Under the pieces are notes generated by a model that was given only the letters and a program-made list of their open reading frames with translations, was not told the origin of the DNA and made no database searches. Below are positions 27,199 to 35,149 of a DNA stretch of 64,000 bases, piece after piece (the stretch's first letter is position 1; each line of letters starts with the position of its first letter). Position numbers and translations under genes: made by a program. This DNA is from Egicoccus halophilus (GTDB lineage: Bacteria; Actinomycetota; Nitriliruptoria; Nitriliruptorales; Nitriliruptoraceae), in contig NZ_CP036250.1 in NCBI RefSeq assembly GCF_004300825.1, positions 372,001 through 436,000 on the forward strand. The letters run 5' to 3'.

Positions 27199-27505
27199 CA
27201 TCCACAGCGCCGCCGCATCCGAGCGGGCCGGGGTCCCACCGACCGCCTAGCGTGCCCGGTTGTGAGCGGACGGGGTGTCCGGTACCGTGCCAACGTCTGT
27301 GTCCGGCGTGCGCTGTTGCGCGTCGGCGCGAACGGCGTTCGGCGTCGTTCCCAGGCAGCACCCCTGCTCCCATCGGTGGCCGTCGTCGCGGACGCGGCCA
27401 CGTCCGTGGGAGCCACCCCGCCGCCAGCCGGACCCGCAGGGGACCGGTCGGCGGCATCGGCCGCGCCACCCGGCGACGGCGAACCAGACCACGGGAGGTG
27501 CGAGA
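27199..27505 (+). promoter_or_regulatory. rpsF leader and promoter region
   Basis: About 307 bases without a convincing gene. GGTACCGT at 27281-27288 contains a possible -10 (TACCGT), which would leave a leader of roughly 210 bases before GTG 27506. Leaders of this operon in other bacteria can bind S6:S18; I could not match that motif here with confidence. Confidence 0.4.
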
Positions 27506-27811
27506 GTGCGCCGCTACGAGATGATGATCATCGTCACCGACACGCTCGAGGAAGAGGCTGCGGTCGCCGCCTTCGACCGGGCCAAGGACATCCTCGCCCA
27601 GCAGGGCGGGACGCTGCTCGACGAGGCCTGGTGGGGCCGCCGCAAGCTCGCCTACGAGATCAACAAGCGCGACTTCGGCTACTACGGCGTCCTGGACTTC
27701 GAGGGCACCTCGGAGGCCGTCGCCGAGCTCGAGCGTCTGCTGAAGATCTCGGACGACATCGTCCGCTTCAAGACGGTCCGCCCGGAGATCCGGGTCCGCG
27801 CCAGCGCCTGA
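27506..27811 (+). CDS. rpsF: 30S ribosomal protein S6
   Basis: 101 residues from GTG 27506 with GGGAGG about ten bases upstream. Begins RRYEMMIIVTDTLEE and keeps the S6 signatures LAYEINKRDFGYYGVLDFEG and a VRFKTVRPE tail. S6 binds 16S rRNA with S18 in the small-subunit platform. First gene of rpsF-ssb; in most actinobacteria rpsR and rplI follow directly, but here an opposing gene intervenes. Confidence 0.97.
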   Translation: MRRYEMMIIVTDTLEEEAAVAAFDRAKDILAQQGGTLLDEAWWGRRKLAYEINKRDFGYYGVLDFEGTSEAVAELERLLKISDDIVRFKTVRPEIRVRASA

Positions 27812-27875
27812 TCCGCGGGGCCCGCGTCCGCTCACGCGACCCTGACGATCCGACGCTCGACGCGAGGAGCCCACC

Positions 27876-28310
27876 GTGGCGTTCGAGAGCAACTTCATCA
27901 CCTTCATCGGCAACCTCACCGATGACCCGGAACTGCGCTTCACCGGCGGCGGGGCCGCCGTGTCCACGCTGCGCGTCGCCTCCAACCGCCGGTACACCGA
28001 CCGGTCGGGTCAGCAGCAGGAGGAGACGACCTACCTCAACGTCAACTGCTGGCGTGACCTGGCCGAGAACGCGGCCGAGTCGCTGCACAAGGGCGACCGC
28101 GTGATCGTGATCGGTCGCGTGCGCGTGCGCAGCTACGAGAACCAGCAGGGACAGACGGTCTGGGTCACGGAGATCGAGGCCGACGAGATCGCACCGAGCC
28201 TGCGCTGGGCCCGCGCCCAGGTGTCCCGCACCAGCGGTTCGGGTGGTGGCGGCGGTTCCAGCAACGACTTCGCCCCGCCCCCGCCGTCCGACGACGACGT
28301 GCCGTTCTGA
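27876..28310 (+). CDS. ssb: Single-stranded DNA-binding protein
   Basis: 144 residues from GTG 27876. An OB fold over residues 1-108 (FITFIGNLTDDPELRFT, the aromatic NCWRDLAENAAESL, KGDRVIVIGRV) is followed by a short Gly/Ser/Pro linker and the acidic tip DDDVPF, which recruits repair and replication proteins. Rather short for an actinobacterial SSB because the linker is brief. A GGAGCCC ribosome site precedes it. A stem-loop 22 bases after the stop ends the rpsF-ssb transcript. Confidence 0.95.
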   Translation: MAFESNFITFIGNLTDDPELRFTGGGAAVSTLRVASNRRYTDRSGQQQEETTYLNVNCWRDLAENAAESLHKGDRVIVIGRVRVRSYENQQGQTVWVTEIEADEIAPSLRWARAQVSRTSGSGGGGGSSNDFAPPPPSDDDVPF

Positions 28311-28332
28311 TCCCACGAGCGCACCGCGTGCG

Positions 28333-28368
28333 CACCCCCCGGTCGGGTCTTCGCCTGTCCGGGGGGTG
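28333..28368. terminator. Stem-loop between ssb and the SseB-like gene
   Basis: CACCCCCCGG / CCGGGGGGTG, 10-bp perfect arms with a 16-base loop, between convergent genes. Confidence 0.7.
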
Positions 28369-28408
28369 ATTCGTGTTCCGGGCCGGTGACGCGGTCGCCA
28401 CGCCCGGC

Positions 28409-29116
28409 TCACGGCCGGACGTGGAAGGGAGGCAGGCCGAGGACCTCCTCGGCCAACGGCTCCCGCGGTGCCGTCGCCGACAGGCCGATCACGTCGACCG
28501 GCCCGTCGTGGCCGTCGGGCAGCGAGCCGGCCAGCGCCGCCGCGCGTGCGTCGGCGAGGTCCTGGTCGCCGTCGACCACCAGCGCGAGCAGCAGGTGGGG
28601 GACCTCGCCGGACGCGCCGAAGTGGACCTGGGCCCGGTGGGCGCGGACGACCAGCGGATCGTGCGCGAGCGCACGCGCCACGGCCGCGAGGAAGTCGACC
28701 GGCTCGTCGGCCGGTTCGCCGACGCGGACCGCCGTGTCGGCCGGCACCGGCACGCGACGGTCGTCACCCAACGCCACGACGCCGCTGCCGTCGAGCCAGC
28801 CGGCCGGCTGGGCGCCGGGGTTGAGGGCGAGCGCCACCTGCGGATTCCAGGCCTCGACCAGCGTGCGCACCGGCACGCGCGTCGTCGGCTGGCCGGGAGG
28901 GACGGCGGCGGCGGCCAGCTCCGGTCGCGTCCAGGCCGGCACGTAGGGCGCACCGTCGCGCTGCAGCGTCACGAGCGAGGCCCCGCCCTGCCCGTCGTCG
29001 CGCACCGGGACGACCAGGTGGGCGTCCAGCAACGCCCCGGCCAGCACCGCCAGGGCCTCGGCGTCCCCGCCGGCCGTCGCGCGGATGGCGTCCTCGAGCT
29101 GCCTCGGCGTGGTCAC
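28409..29116 (-). CDS. SseB-family protein
   Basis: 235 residues from GTG 29116 with GGAGG five bases upstream. The N-terminal half matches the SseB N-terminal domain (LEDAIRATAGG...LLDAHLVVPVRDD; VPVRTLVEAWNPQVALALNPG) and the C-terminal half the SseB C-terminal domain (HFGASGEVPHLLLALVVDGDQD). The biochemical role of this family outside enterobacterial serine sensitivity is unknown. It is inserted head-on between ssb and rpsR, splitting the usual ribosomal-protein operon. Confidence 0.75.
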   Translation of the reverse strand: MTTPRQLEDAIRATAGGDAEALAVLAGALLDAHLVVPVRDDGQGGASLVTLQRDGAPYVPAWTRPELAAAAVPPGQPTTRVPVRTLVEAWNPQVALALNPGAQPAGWLDGSGVVALGDDRRVPVPADTAVRVGEPADEPVDFLAAVARALAHDPLVVRAHRAQVHFGASGEVPHLLLALVVDGDQDLADARAAALAGSLPDGHDGPVDVIGLSATAPREPLAEEVLGLPPFHVRP

Positions 29117-29218
29117 GGTGGCCTCCTTCGGCGCGGGGTGTCGGCGGGCAGGATGGCACGGCGCCCGCGTCGTCCACCGACGGATGCCGCCGACCTCGCC
29201 AGCCCCGCCGAACGCTGG

Positions 29219-29224
29219 TACGCT
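29219..29224 (+). promoter_or_regulatory. Candidate extended -10 promoter of rpsR
   Basis: TGGTACGCT holds an extended -10 (TGN then TACGCT at 29219-29224). It would give rpsR-rplI their own transcript with a leader near 130 bases. No good -35 was seen. Confidence 0.45.
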
Positions 29225-29358
29225 CGCGCCTTCTGCCTGTGGGCAGACGACCTGTGCTGCCGTGTGTCTCCATCTTCGCGGCCGGGTCGATTCGACTGTT
29301 CCCGACCGATGGACCTTCGCCCGCGCGCGCCGAGCGCCGGGCCTTCGAGGAGAACTCC

Positions 29359-29598
29359 ATGCCTCCCAAGCCCAAGAAGGCACGTAAGCCCCGCAAGGAC
29401 AAGCCCTGTCCGGTCTGCATCCAGGGCATCGAGTACGTCGACTACAAGGACCTGTCGCTGCTCAAGCCGTTCCTCAACGAGCGCGCCAAGATCAAGGCCC
29501 GCCGGACGTCGGGCGTGTGCGCTCAGCACCAGGCACAGCTGTCCGGGGCGATCAAGAACGCCCGCGAGATGGCGCTGATCCCGTACTCGAACCGCTGA
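29359..29598 (+). CDS. rpsR: 30S ribosomal protein S18
   Basis: 79 residues from ATG 29359 behind GAGGAGAA. It has the basic N-terminus PPKPKKARKPRKDK, a CPVC pair and a later Cys/His (GVCAQHQ) that together could bind zinc, and the S18 core YKDLSLLKPFLNERAKIKARRTSG, ending NAREMALIPYSNR. It partners S6 in the 30S platform. Ten bases ahead of rplI, so co-transcribed with it. Confidence 0.96.
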   Translation: MPPKPKKARKPRKDKPCPVCIQGIEYVDYKDLSLLKPFLNERAKIKARRTSGVCAQHQAQLSGAIKNAREMALIPYSNR

Positions 29599-29608
29599 GG
29601 AGCGTCCG

Positions 29609-30298
29609 ATGAAGGTCATCCTGAAGGACGAGGTCGACAACCTCGGGCTCGCCGGCGACGTCGTCGAGGTCGCGGACGGCTACGGCCGCAACTTCCTGCT
29701 GCCCCGTGGGCTCGCCATCCTGGCGACCAAGGGCGCCATGAAGCAGGCCGAGGCCCTCACCCGCTCGCGCAAGGCCAAGGAGTCCAAGACCCTCGGCTCG
29801 GCGCAGGCGTCGCGGGAGGTGCTCGAGTCGCGGGCGCTGCGCATCGAGGCCCGCGTCGACGAGCGCGGCAACCTCTACGGCTCGGTGAGCGCCAACGACG
29901 TGCAGCGGGTGCTGCGCGAGCGTGGGCACGACATCGAGCGCAAGCGCATCGAACTGCGCGGCACCATCAAGGCCATCGGCAGCTACGAGGTGCCGGTCCG
30001 CGTCCACCCGCAGGTCACCGCCAACGTGACCGTCGAGGTCGTCGACGCCGAGGGGCGCATCAGCCTGCGTGACGGCGCCATCATCGACGCGGAGGCCGTG
30101 GAGGCCGCCGCGGCCGACGTGGCGGCCTCCACCGACACCGACACCGACGTCGAGGTGCTCACCGAGCAGGCGCTCGAGGCGGCTGCCGACTTCGAGCAGC
30201 AGCAGGAGCAGACCGAGGCCGAGGCCGAGGCGGCGCCCGACGCGACCGAGGGCGCAGCCACGGTCGTCGAGGGTGGCGCCGACGAGGACGACGTCTGA
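29609..30298 (+). CDS. rplI: 50S ribosomal protein L9 with long acidic tail
   Basis: 229 residues. Residues 1-50 are the classic N-terminal domain (MKVILKDEVDNLGLAGDVVEVADGYGRNFLLPRG). The connecting helix and C-terminal domain run to about 150 (LRLRE-like helix, VPVRVHPQVTANVTVEVV). The last 75 or so residues are a low-complexity extension rich in Ala, Glu, Asp and Gln (TEQALEAAADFEQQQEQ, then EDDV). L9 is normally about 150 residues, so the tail is an addition. Its function is unknown. Confidence 0.95.
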   Translation: MKVILKDEVDNLGLAGDVVEVADGYGRNFLLPRGLAILATKGAMKQAEALTRSRKAKESKTLGSAQASREVLESRALRIEARVDERGNLYGSVSANDVQRVLRERGHDIERKRIELRGTIKAIGSYEVPVRVHPQVTANVTVEVVDAEGRISLRDGAIIDAEAVEAAAADVAASTDTDTDVEVLTEQALEAAADFEQQQEQTEAEAEAAPDATEGAATVVEGGADEDDV

Positions 30299-30383
30299 TC
30301 AGGGGCTCCACCAGGGGCAGGAGGGTGCACGAGGTGGTCGCCGTCGAAGGACGCGTACCGTGCGTCCTCGGGCGCGCCCGGCG

Positions 30384-31859
30384 ATGAGCGGGTTCCCGCC
30401 GCCGCCGAGCGGACCACTCGAGGACGCACCCCCGGCCCCGGCGAACCCCCGGAGCGCCAACGTCCGGAGCAACGGGTCGGCGGGACGCGGTTACGACCGC
30501 GTCCCGCCGCACTCGTTGGAGGCCGAGGTCTCCGTGCTCGGGGCCGCCCTGCTGTCGCGCAACGCGGCCAGCGAGGCCATCGAGGTGCTCGAGCCCGAGC
30601 ACTTCTACCGCAACGCGCACCGGACGGTCTTCGAGGGCGTCCGTGACCTGCTGGCCGCCGGCGAACCGATCGACACGGTCACGCTGACCGAGTGGCTCGC
30701 CCGTCGGGACCGCCTCGACGAGGTCGGGGGGCCGGCGGCGCTGCACGACCTGACGGTCGCGGTGCCCACGGCGGCCAACGCCGCCTACTACGCCCGCATC
30801 GTGCGCGAGCGGGCACTGCTGCGGCGGTTGATCGACGCCGGCACCGAGGTCGCCAAGCTCGGCTACGAGGCCACCGAGGACGCCGAGACGGTCGTCGACC
30901 GCGCCGAGTCGATCATCTACGACGTCGCCCAGTCGTCGACCACCGCCGACTACGCCAAGCTCGGCGACCTGCTCAACGAGTCGTTCGAGCAGATCGAGAA
31001 GCTGGCCGAGCAGAACTCCGAGGTCACCGGGCTGTCCACCGGGTTCGACGACCTCGACCGCCTCACCGCCGGCCTGCAACCCCAGAACCTCATCATCCTG
31101 GCGGCTCGACCGGCCATGGGGAAGTCGAGCCTCAGCCTCGGGATCGCGCAGTTCGTGACGGTGAAGCTGCGTCGCCCGGCGATCATCTTCAGCCTGGAGA
31201 TGAGCAAGCTCGAGATCGTCAACCGCATGCTGTCCTCCGAGGCGCGCATCGACTCGTCGAAGCTGCGCACGGGCCGGCTCGAGGACACCGACTGGCGCAA
31301 GCTCGGCGACGCGCTCGGTGCCCTGTCCGAGGCGCCGCTGTTCATCGACGACACCCCCTCGATCTCGCTGATGGAGATCCGGGCCAAGTGTCGCCGGCTC
31401 AAGCAGAAACACGGCCTGGACCTGGTCATCGTCGACTATCTGCAGCTGATGCAGTCGCACAAGAGGACCGACTCGCGCCAGCAGGAGGTCTCCGAGATCT
31501 CGCGTGGGATGAAGATGCTCGCCAAGGAGCTCGACGTCCCCGTGATGGCGCTCTCGCAGCTGTCCCGCCAGCCCGAGTCGCGCACCGACAAGCGCCCCCA
31601 GCTCGCCGACCTCCGCGAGAGCGGAAGCATCGAGCAGGACGCCGACATCGTGAGCTTCATCTACCGCGACGAGGTGTACGACGAGGACAGCCCGGACAAG
31701 GGCATCGCGGAGCTGATCGTCGCCAAGCACCGCAACGGTGCCACCGGCGTGGTCAAGCTCGCGTTCCTCAACCACCTGACCAAGTTCGCCAACCTCGCCC
31801 GCGGCTCCGGCGGCGCACCCGGCGGTGGCGGGGCCGGCGGCATGCCGACCCCGATGTGA
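30384..31859 (+). CDS. dnaB: Replicative DNA helicase DnaB
   Basis: 491 residues from ATG 30384. A Pro/Ala-rich N-terminal extension (about 40 residues) precedes the DnaB N-terminal helical domain (VPPHSLEAEVSVLGAALL). The RecA-like C-terminal ATPase has a Walker A loop (ARPAMGKSS, near residue 245), Walker B (LDLVIVDYLQLM) and the arginine-finger region (AKHRNGATG). A ring helicase that unwinds DNA ahead of the fork. No intein interrupts the Walker A or downstream motifs, though inteins are common there in actinobacteria. The C-terminus is Gly-rich. Confidence 0.97.
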   Translation: MSGFPPPPSGPLEDAPPAPANPRSANVRSNGSAGRGYDRVPPHSLEAEVSVLGAALLSRNAASEAIEVLEPEHFYRNAHRTVFEGVRDLLAAGEPIDTVTLTEWLARRDRLDEVGGPAALHDLTVAVPTAANAAYYARIVRERALLRRLIDAGTEVAKLGYEATEDAETVVDRAESIIYDVAQSSTTADYAKLGDLLNESFEQIEKLAEQNSEVTGLSTGFDDLDRLTAGLQPQNLIILAARPAMGKSSLSLGIAQFVTVKLRRPAIIFSLEMSKLEIVNRMLSSEARIDSSKLRTGRLEDTDWRKLGDALGALSEAPLFIDDTPSISLMEIRAKCRRLKQKHGLDLVIVDYLQLMQSHKRTDSRQQEVSEISRGMKMLAKELDVPVMALSQLSRQPESRTDKRPQLADLRESGSIEQDADIVSFIYRDEVYDEDSPDKGIAELIVAKHRNGATGVVKLAFLNHLTKFANLARGSGGAPGGGGAGGMPTPM

Positions 31860-31882
31860 GCCGGCACGAGCTCGTGGACGGG

Positions 31883-31888
31883 TAGGGT
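31883..31888 (+). promoter_or_regulatory. Candidate -10 of a leaderless transcript
   Basis: TAGGGT ends six bases before ATG 31895, with no Shine-Dalgarno in between. Confidence 0.45.
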
Positions 31889-31894
31889 CGCCCC

Positions 31895-32860
31895 ATGACC
31901 GAGCCGCTCGACATCGTCCTGCTCTCCGGATCGGCGAACCGGCAGCTGGCCGGCGCCATCGCCGCCTACCTCGATCACCCGCTGCTGTACGGCGAGGCAC
32001 TGCACTTCTCGGAGGGCAACACCTTCGTCCGGGTGCCCGAGAGCGTGCGTGGACGCGACGTGTTCCTCGTCCAGGGCACCGGGCCGCCGGCCAACGACCA
32101 CTTCATGGAGCTGCTGTTCTGGATCGACGCGCTCAAGCGCGCCAGCGCCGCCTCGGTGACGGTGGTCATGCCCTACTTCAGCTACGCCAAGGGCGACAAG
32201 AAGGACGAACCGCGCGTCTCGATCCGGGCGCGGGTCTGCGCCGACGCGATCGAGGCCGCCGGTGCCGACCGGGTCGTGGTGATGGATCTGCACGCACCCC
32301 AGGTCCAGGGCTTCTTCCGCATCCCGGTCGACGACCTGTACGCCATGCCGGTGCTGTGCGACGCGATCGCCGCCGAGGGCACCGACGAGCTGGTGGTGGT
32401 CTCGCCCGACGCCGGCTTCGCCAAGAAGGCCCGCCAGTACGCCAGCCGGCTGGGCGCCCCGCTGGCGATCGCCGACAAGCAGCGGGTGGACCACCGCGAG
32501 CTGGCCGAGGTGCTCGACCTCATCGGTGACGTCCGCGGCCGGCGCGCGTTGATCGTCGACGACTTCACCATCTCCGGCGGCACGCTGTTCGACGCCGCCC
32601 GGGTCCTGCGCGAGCGCGGCGCGGCCTCGGTCGCCGCGGCCGTCAGCCACAGCCTGCTGCGTGGCGCCGCGCTGGACCGCCTGGCCGAGAGCGCCATCGA
32701 CCGGCTCTACGTCACCGACACCATCGAGCGTGATCCCGACGACGACGCCCGGGCCCGCATCACCGTGGTCGGCGTGGCGGAACTGTTCGGCGAGGCGATC
32801 CGGCGCATCGCCCGGCGGGAGAGCGTCAGCGTCCTGTTCGACGAGGTTCGCCGCCGCTAG
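31895..32860 (+). CDS. prs: Ribose-phosphate pyrophosphokinase family protein
   Basis: 321 residues. The two-domain PRPP-synthetase fold is clear: an N-terminal half with LLSGSANRQLAGAIA and MPYFSYAKGDKKDEPRVSIRARV, VMDLHAPQVQGFF, and a C-terminal phosphoribosyl-binding region. The PRPP loop reads VDDFTISGGT, keeping the two Asp and the Gly-Gly-Thr but replacing the usual Asp-Thr by Ile-Ser. The flexible-loop REPIS motif is also changed. Members of this divergent clade are annotated as PRPP synthetases, but activity here is inferred. Expected role: ribose 5-phosphate plus ATP to PRPP for nucleotide, His and Trp synthesis. Confidence 0.8.
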   Translation: MTEPLDIVLLSGSANRQLAGAIAAYLDHPLLYGEALHFSEGNTFVRVPESVRGRDVFLVQGTGPPANDHFMELLFWIDALKRASAASVTVVMPYFSYAKGDKKDEPRVSIRARVCADAIEAAGADRVVVMDLHAPQVQGFFRIPVDDLYAMPVLCDAIAAEGTDELVVVSPDAGFAKKARQYASRLGAPLAIADKQRVDHRELAEVLDLIGDVRGRRALIVDDFTISGGTLFDAARVLRERGAASVAAAVSHSLLRGAALDRLAESAIDRLYVTDTIERDPDDDARARITVVGVAELFGEAIRRIARRESVSVLFDEVRRR

Positions 32861-32938
32861 TCCACCATCGCCGCTTGACTGCGCCGTTGGACGGCCGACC
32901 GGTGACGCGCGACCCGTGCTGCCGTGAGGATGCAAGGC

Positions 32939-35146
32939 ATGGCCACCGAACTGCAACAGATCCTCGCCCAGGGCGGGCTGCGGACCGCGTTCCAGCCGAT
33001 CGTCGATCTGCGCACGGGTGCGGTCGTCGCCTACGAGGCCCTGACCCGCGGCCCCGCGGGCTCACCGCTCGAGCGGCCCGACCGGCTGTTCGCCGCCGCC
33101 GGCGAGGAGCGTCTGCTCGCCGAGCTCGACACCGCCTGTCTGCGGACCGCGTTCGCCAACGCCGCCCGCGTCGGTTTCGGCGCCGGGATGGGACTGTTCG
33201 TCAACGTCGAGCCCCGCACCCTCGACAGTGCCCGCAGCCTGGCCGAGGAACCGGTGCCCGACGCCCTGGTGGTCGTCGAGCTGACGGAGCGGGCCCTGCT
33301 CGCCCGACCGGCGGACCTGCTGCACACCGTGGCGCTGGCGCGCCGGCGCGGTTGGGCCGTGGCGCTCGACGACGTCGGCGCCGACCCACGCAGTCTCGCG
33401 CTGCTCCCGATCGTCCAGCCCGACCTGGTGAAGCTCGATCTGCGCCTGGTGCAGGACCAGCCGGACCGGCACACCGCCGCGATCGCGACGGCCGTGCAGG
33501 CCGAGGCGGAACGCTCGGGCATGCGCATCCTGGCCGAGGGCGTCGAGACCGAGGCACAGCTGCAGTTCGCCCGCTCCCTCGGCGCCACCTTCTCGCAGGG
33601 GTGGCTGCACGGCCGACCCGAGGCCGAACCCGACCTCGCCGGCCGGACCCGCGTCGATCTGACCGAGCTGTTGCGCGGTGACACCCGCCCAGCCCCGCAG
33701 CAGACGCCCGCCGAGCTGGTGCACCCGCACCACGAGCTGCGACGGGCGACCAAGCCGTTGCTGATCCAGATCAGCAAGCACCTCGAGCGGCAGGCCAAGG
33801 AGGCCGGGGACACGGCGATCCTCCTGGGCACCTTCCAGCACGCACGGTTCTTCGGTGGGGACTCCGCGCGGCGCTACCGGGACCTCGCCGACGTGTGCGC
33901 CTTCGTCGGCGCCTTCGGGGTCGAGATGCCCTTCGAGCCCGCCGCCGGTGTGCGTGGTGGTCTGCTCGAGGCCGGTGACCGGCTCGAGGGCGAGTGGGAC
34001 GTGGTCGTCATCGGGGCCCACTTCGCCGGCGCGCTGGTCGCCGTCGACCTCGGTGACCAGTGCGCCGAGGAGCAGCGGCGCTTCGACTACCTCGTCACCT
34101 ACGACCGCGACATCGTCCAGGACCTGGCACGTTCCCTGCTGGTACGGATCTGGCCCGACCTGCGCCAGGTGGAGCGCAGCGAGTCGGTGATCTCCGCCGC
34201 GACCGGCGCGGTGGTTCTCGACGACGAGGCGACACCGCTCGTCGTCCCCGACACCTTCGGGCCGGAGCACTACCCGCTGCTGGCGCGGGCGCTGGGCGCG
34301 ACCGCCGCCGGGGTGACGGTCGCCGACGCGCGACGGCCCGACCAGCCGCTGGTGTACGTCAACGAGGCGTTCGAGCGGCTCACCGGGTACGGCGTCCAAG
34401 AGGCGCTCGGCCGCAACTGTCGCTTCCTGCAGGGCGTGGGCACCGCACCGGAGGCGATCGACCGGATGCGGGCCGGGATCGCCCAGCGACGGCCGGTGAC
34501 GGTGCGCGTGGTGAACTACCGCCGGGACGGCACGCCGTGGTGGAACGAGGTGCACCTCGCACCGGTGTTCGACGACCGGGGGCAGCTGACCCATGTCGTG
34601 GGCGTGCAACACGACGTCTCCTCCGAGGTCGAGGCCACCTCGCAGCTGCGCTACCTCGCCCGGCACGACCAGCTGACCGGCCTGCGCAACCGCGCCAGCC
34701 TGGTCGAGGACCTGCAGGCGGCCATGGCCGCGTCCGAGGTGGTCGGTCTGTTGTTCTTCCTCGACCTGGTCGGGTTCAAGCAGGTCAACGACCGCCACGG
34801 GCACGGCGCCGGCGACGACCTGCTGCGGCGGGTCGGCTCGGGTGTCTGGTCCGTGCTCGACGAGGGCGCCACGGCGTACCGGCTCGGCGGCGACGAGTTC
34901 GTGGTGCTGCTGCAGGGTCCCTCGGCCGAGGAGGAGGGCGTCGCCGAGCGGGTCGCCGGCGAACTTGCGGCGGCGGTCGCGCGGCCGATGCGGACGGACG
35001 ACGGCAGCCTGGTGCACGTCACCGCCACGGTGGGCTGGTCACGGCTCAGCGACGCCGCCACGGCCGACGAGGCGCTGCGGGCCGCGGACCGGCACCTCTA
35101 CGCGGTCCGACGCGACGTCGCCGGCCGGCCCGCGGGACGACGCTGA
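32939..35146 (+). CDS. EAL-DICT-LOV-GGDEF protein, probable blue-light-sensing cyclic-di-GMP enzyme
   Basis: 735 residues from ATG 32939 (GAGG nine bases upstream). Domains in order: EAL (about 10-240; YEALTRG, VNVEP, ELTE, LVKLD, AEGVET present, loop 6 altered to DDVGAD); DICT sensory domain (about 260-415); LOV-type PAS (about 455-560) with GRNCRFLQG, Cys494 being the expected flavin-adduct cysteine, and the NYRRDGTPWWNEV and VGVQHDVS strands of FMN-binding LOV domains; GGDEF (about 566-730) with RLGGDEF and no RxxD inhibitory site. Cytoplasmic, no membrane segment. Light is inferred to tune cyclic-di-GMP turnover. Stands alone, convergent with the winged-helix regulator. Confidence 0.88.
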   Translation: MATELQQILAQGGLRTAFQPIVDLRTGAVVAYEALTRGPAGSPLERPDRLFAAAGEERLLAELDTACLRTAFANAARVGFGAGMGLFVNVEPRTLDSARSLAEEPVPDALVVVELTERALLARPADLLHTVALARRRGWAVALDDVGADPRSLALLPIVQPDLVKLDLRLVQDQPDRHTAAIATAVQAEAERSGMRILAEGVETEAQLQFARSLGATFSQGWLHGRPEAEPDLAGRTRVDLTELLRGDTRPAPQQTPAELVHPHHELRRATKPLLIQISKHLERQAKEAGDTAILLGTFQHARFFGGDSARRYRDLADVCAFVGAFGVEMPFEPAAGVRGGLLEAGDRLEGEWDVVVIGAHFAGALVAVDLGDQCAEEQRRFDYLVTYDRDIVQDLARSLLVRIWPDLRQVERSESVISAATGAVVLDDEATPLVVPDTFGPEHYPLLARALGATAAGVTVADARRPDQPLVYVNEAFERLTGYGVQEALGRNCRFLQGVGTAPEAIDRMRAGIAQRRPVTVRVVNYRRDGTPWWNEVHLAPVFDDRGQLTHVVGVQHDVSSEVEATSQLRYLARHDQLTGLRNRASLVEDLQAAMAASEVVGLLFFLDLVGFKQVNDRHGHGAGDDLLRRVGSGVWSVLDEGATAYRLGGDEFVVLLQGPSAEEEGVAERVAGELAAAVARPMRTDDGSLVHVTATVGWSRLSDAATADEALRAADRHLYAVRRDVAGRPAGRR

Positions 35147-35149
35147 CCG

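Noticed and set aside
27199-27505. S6:S18 leader RNA motif before rpsF
   Set aside because: Position is right, but I could not fit the conserved stem with its bulge convincingly by eye.
30384-31859. Intein in dnaB
   Set aside because: The Walker A, Walker B and C-terminal motifs are contiguous and the length is normal.
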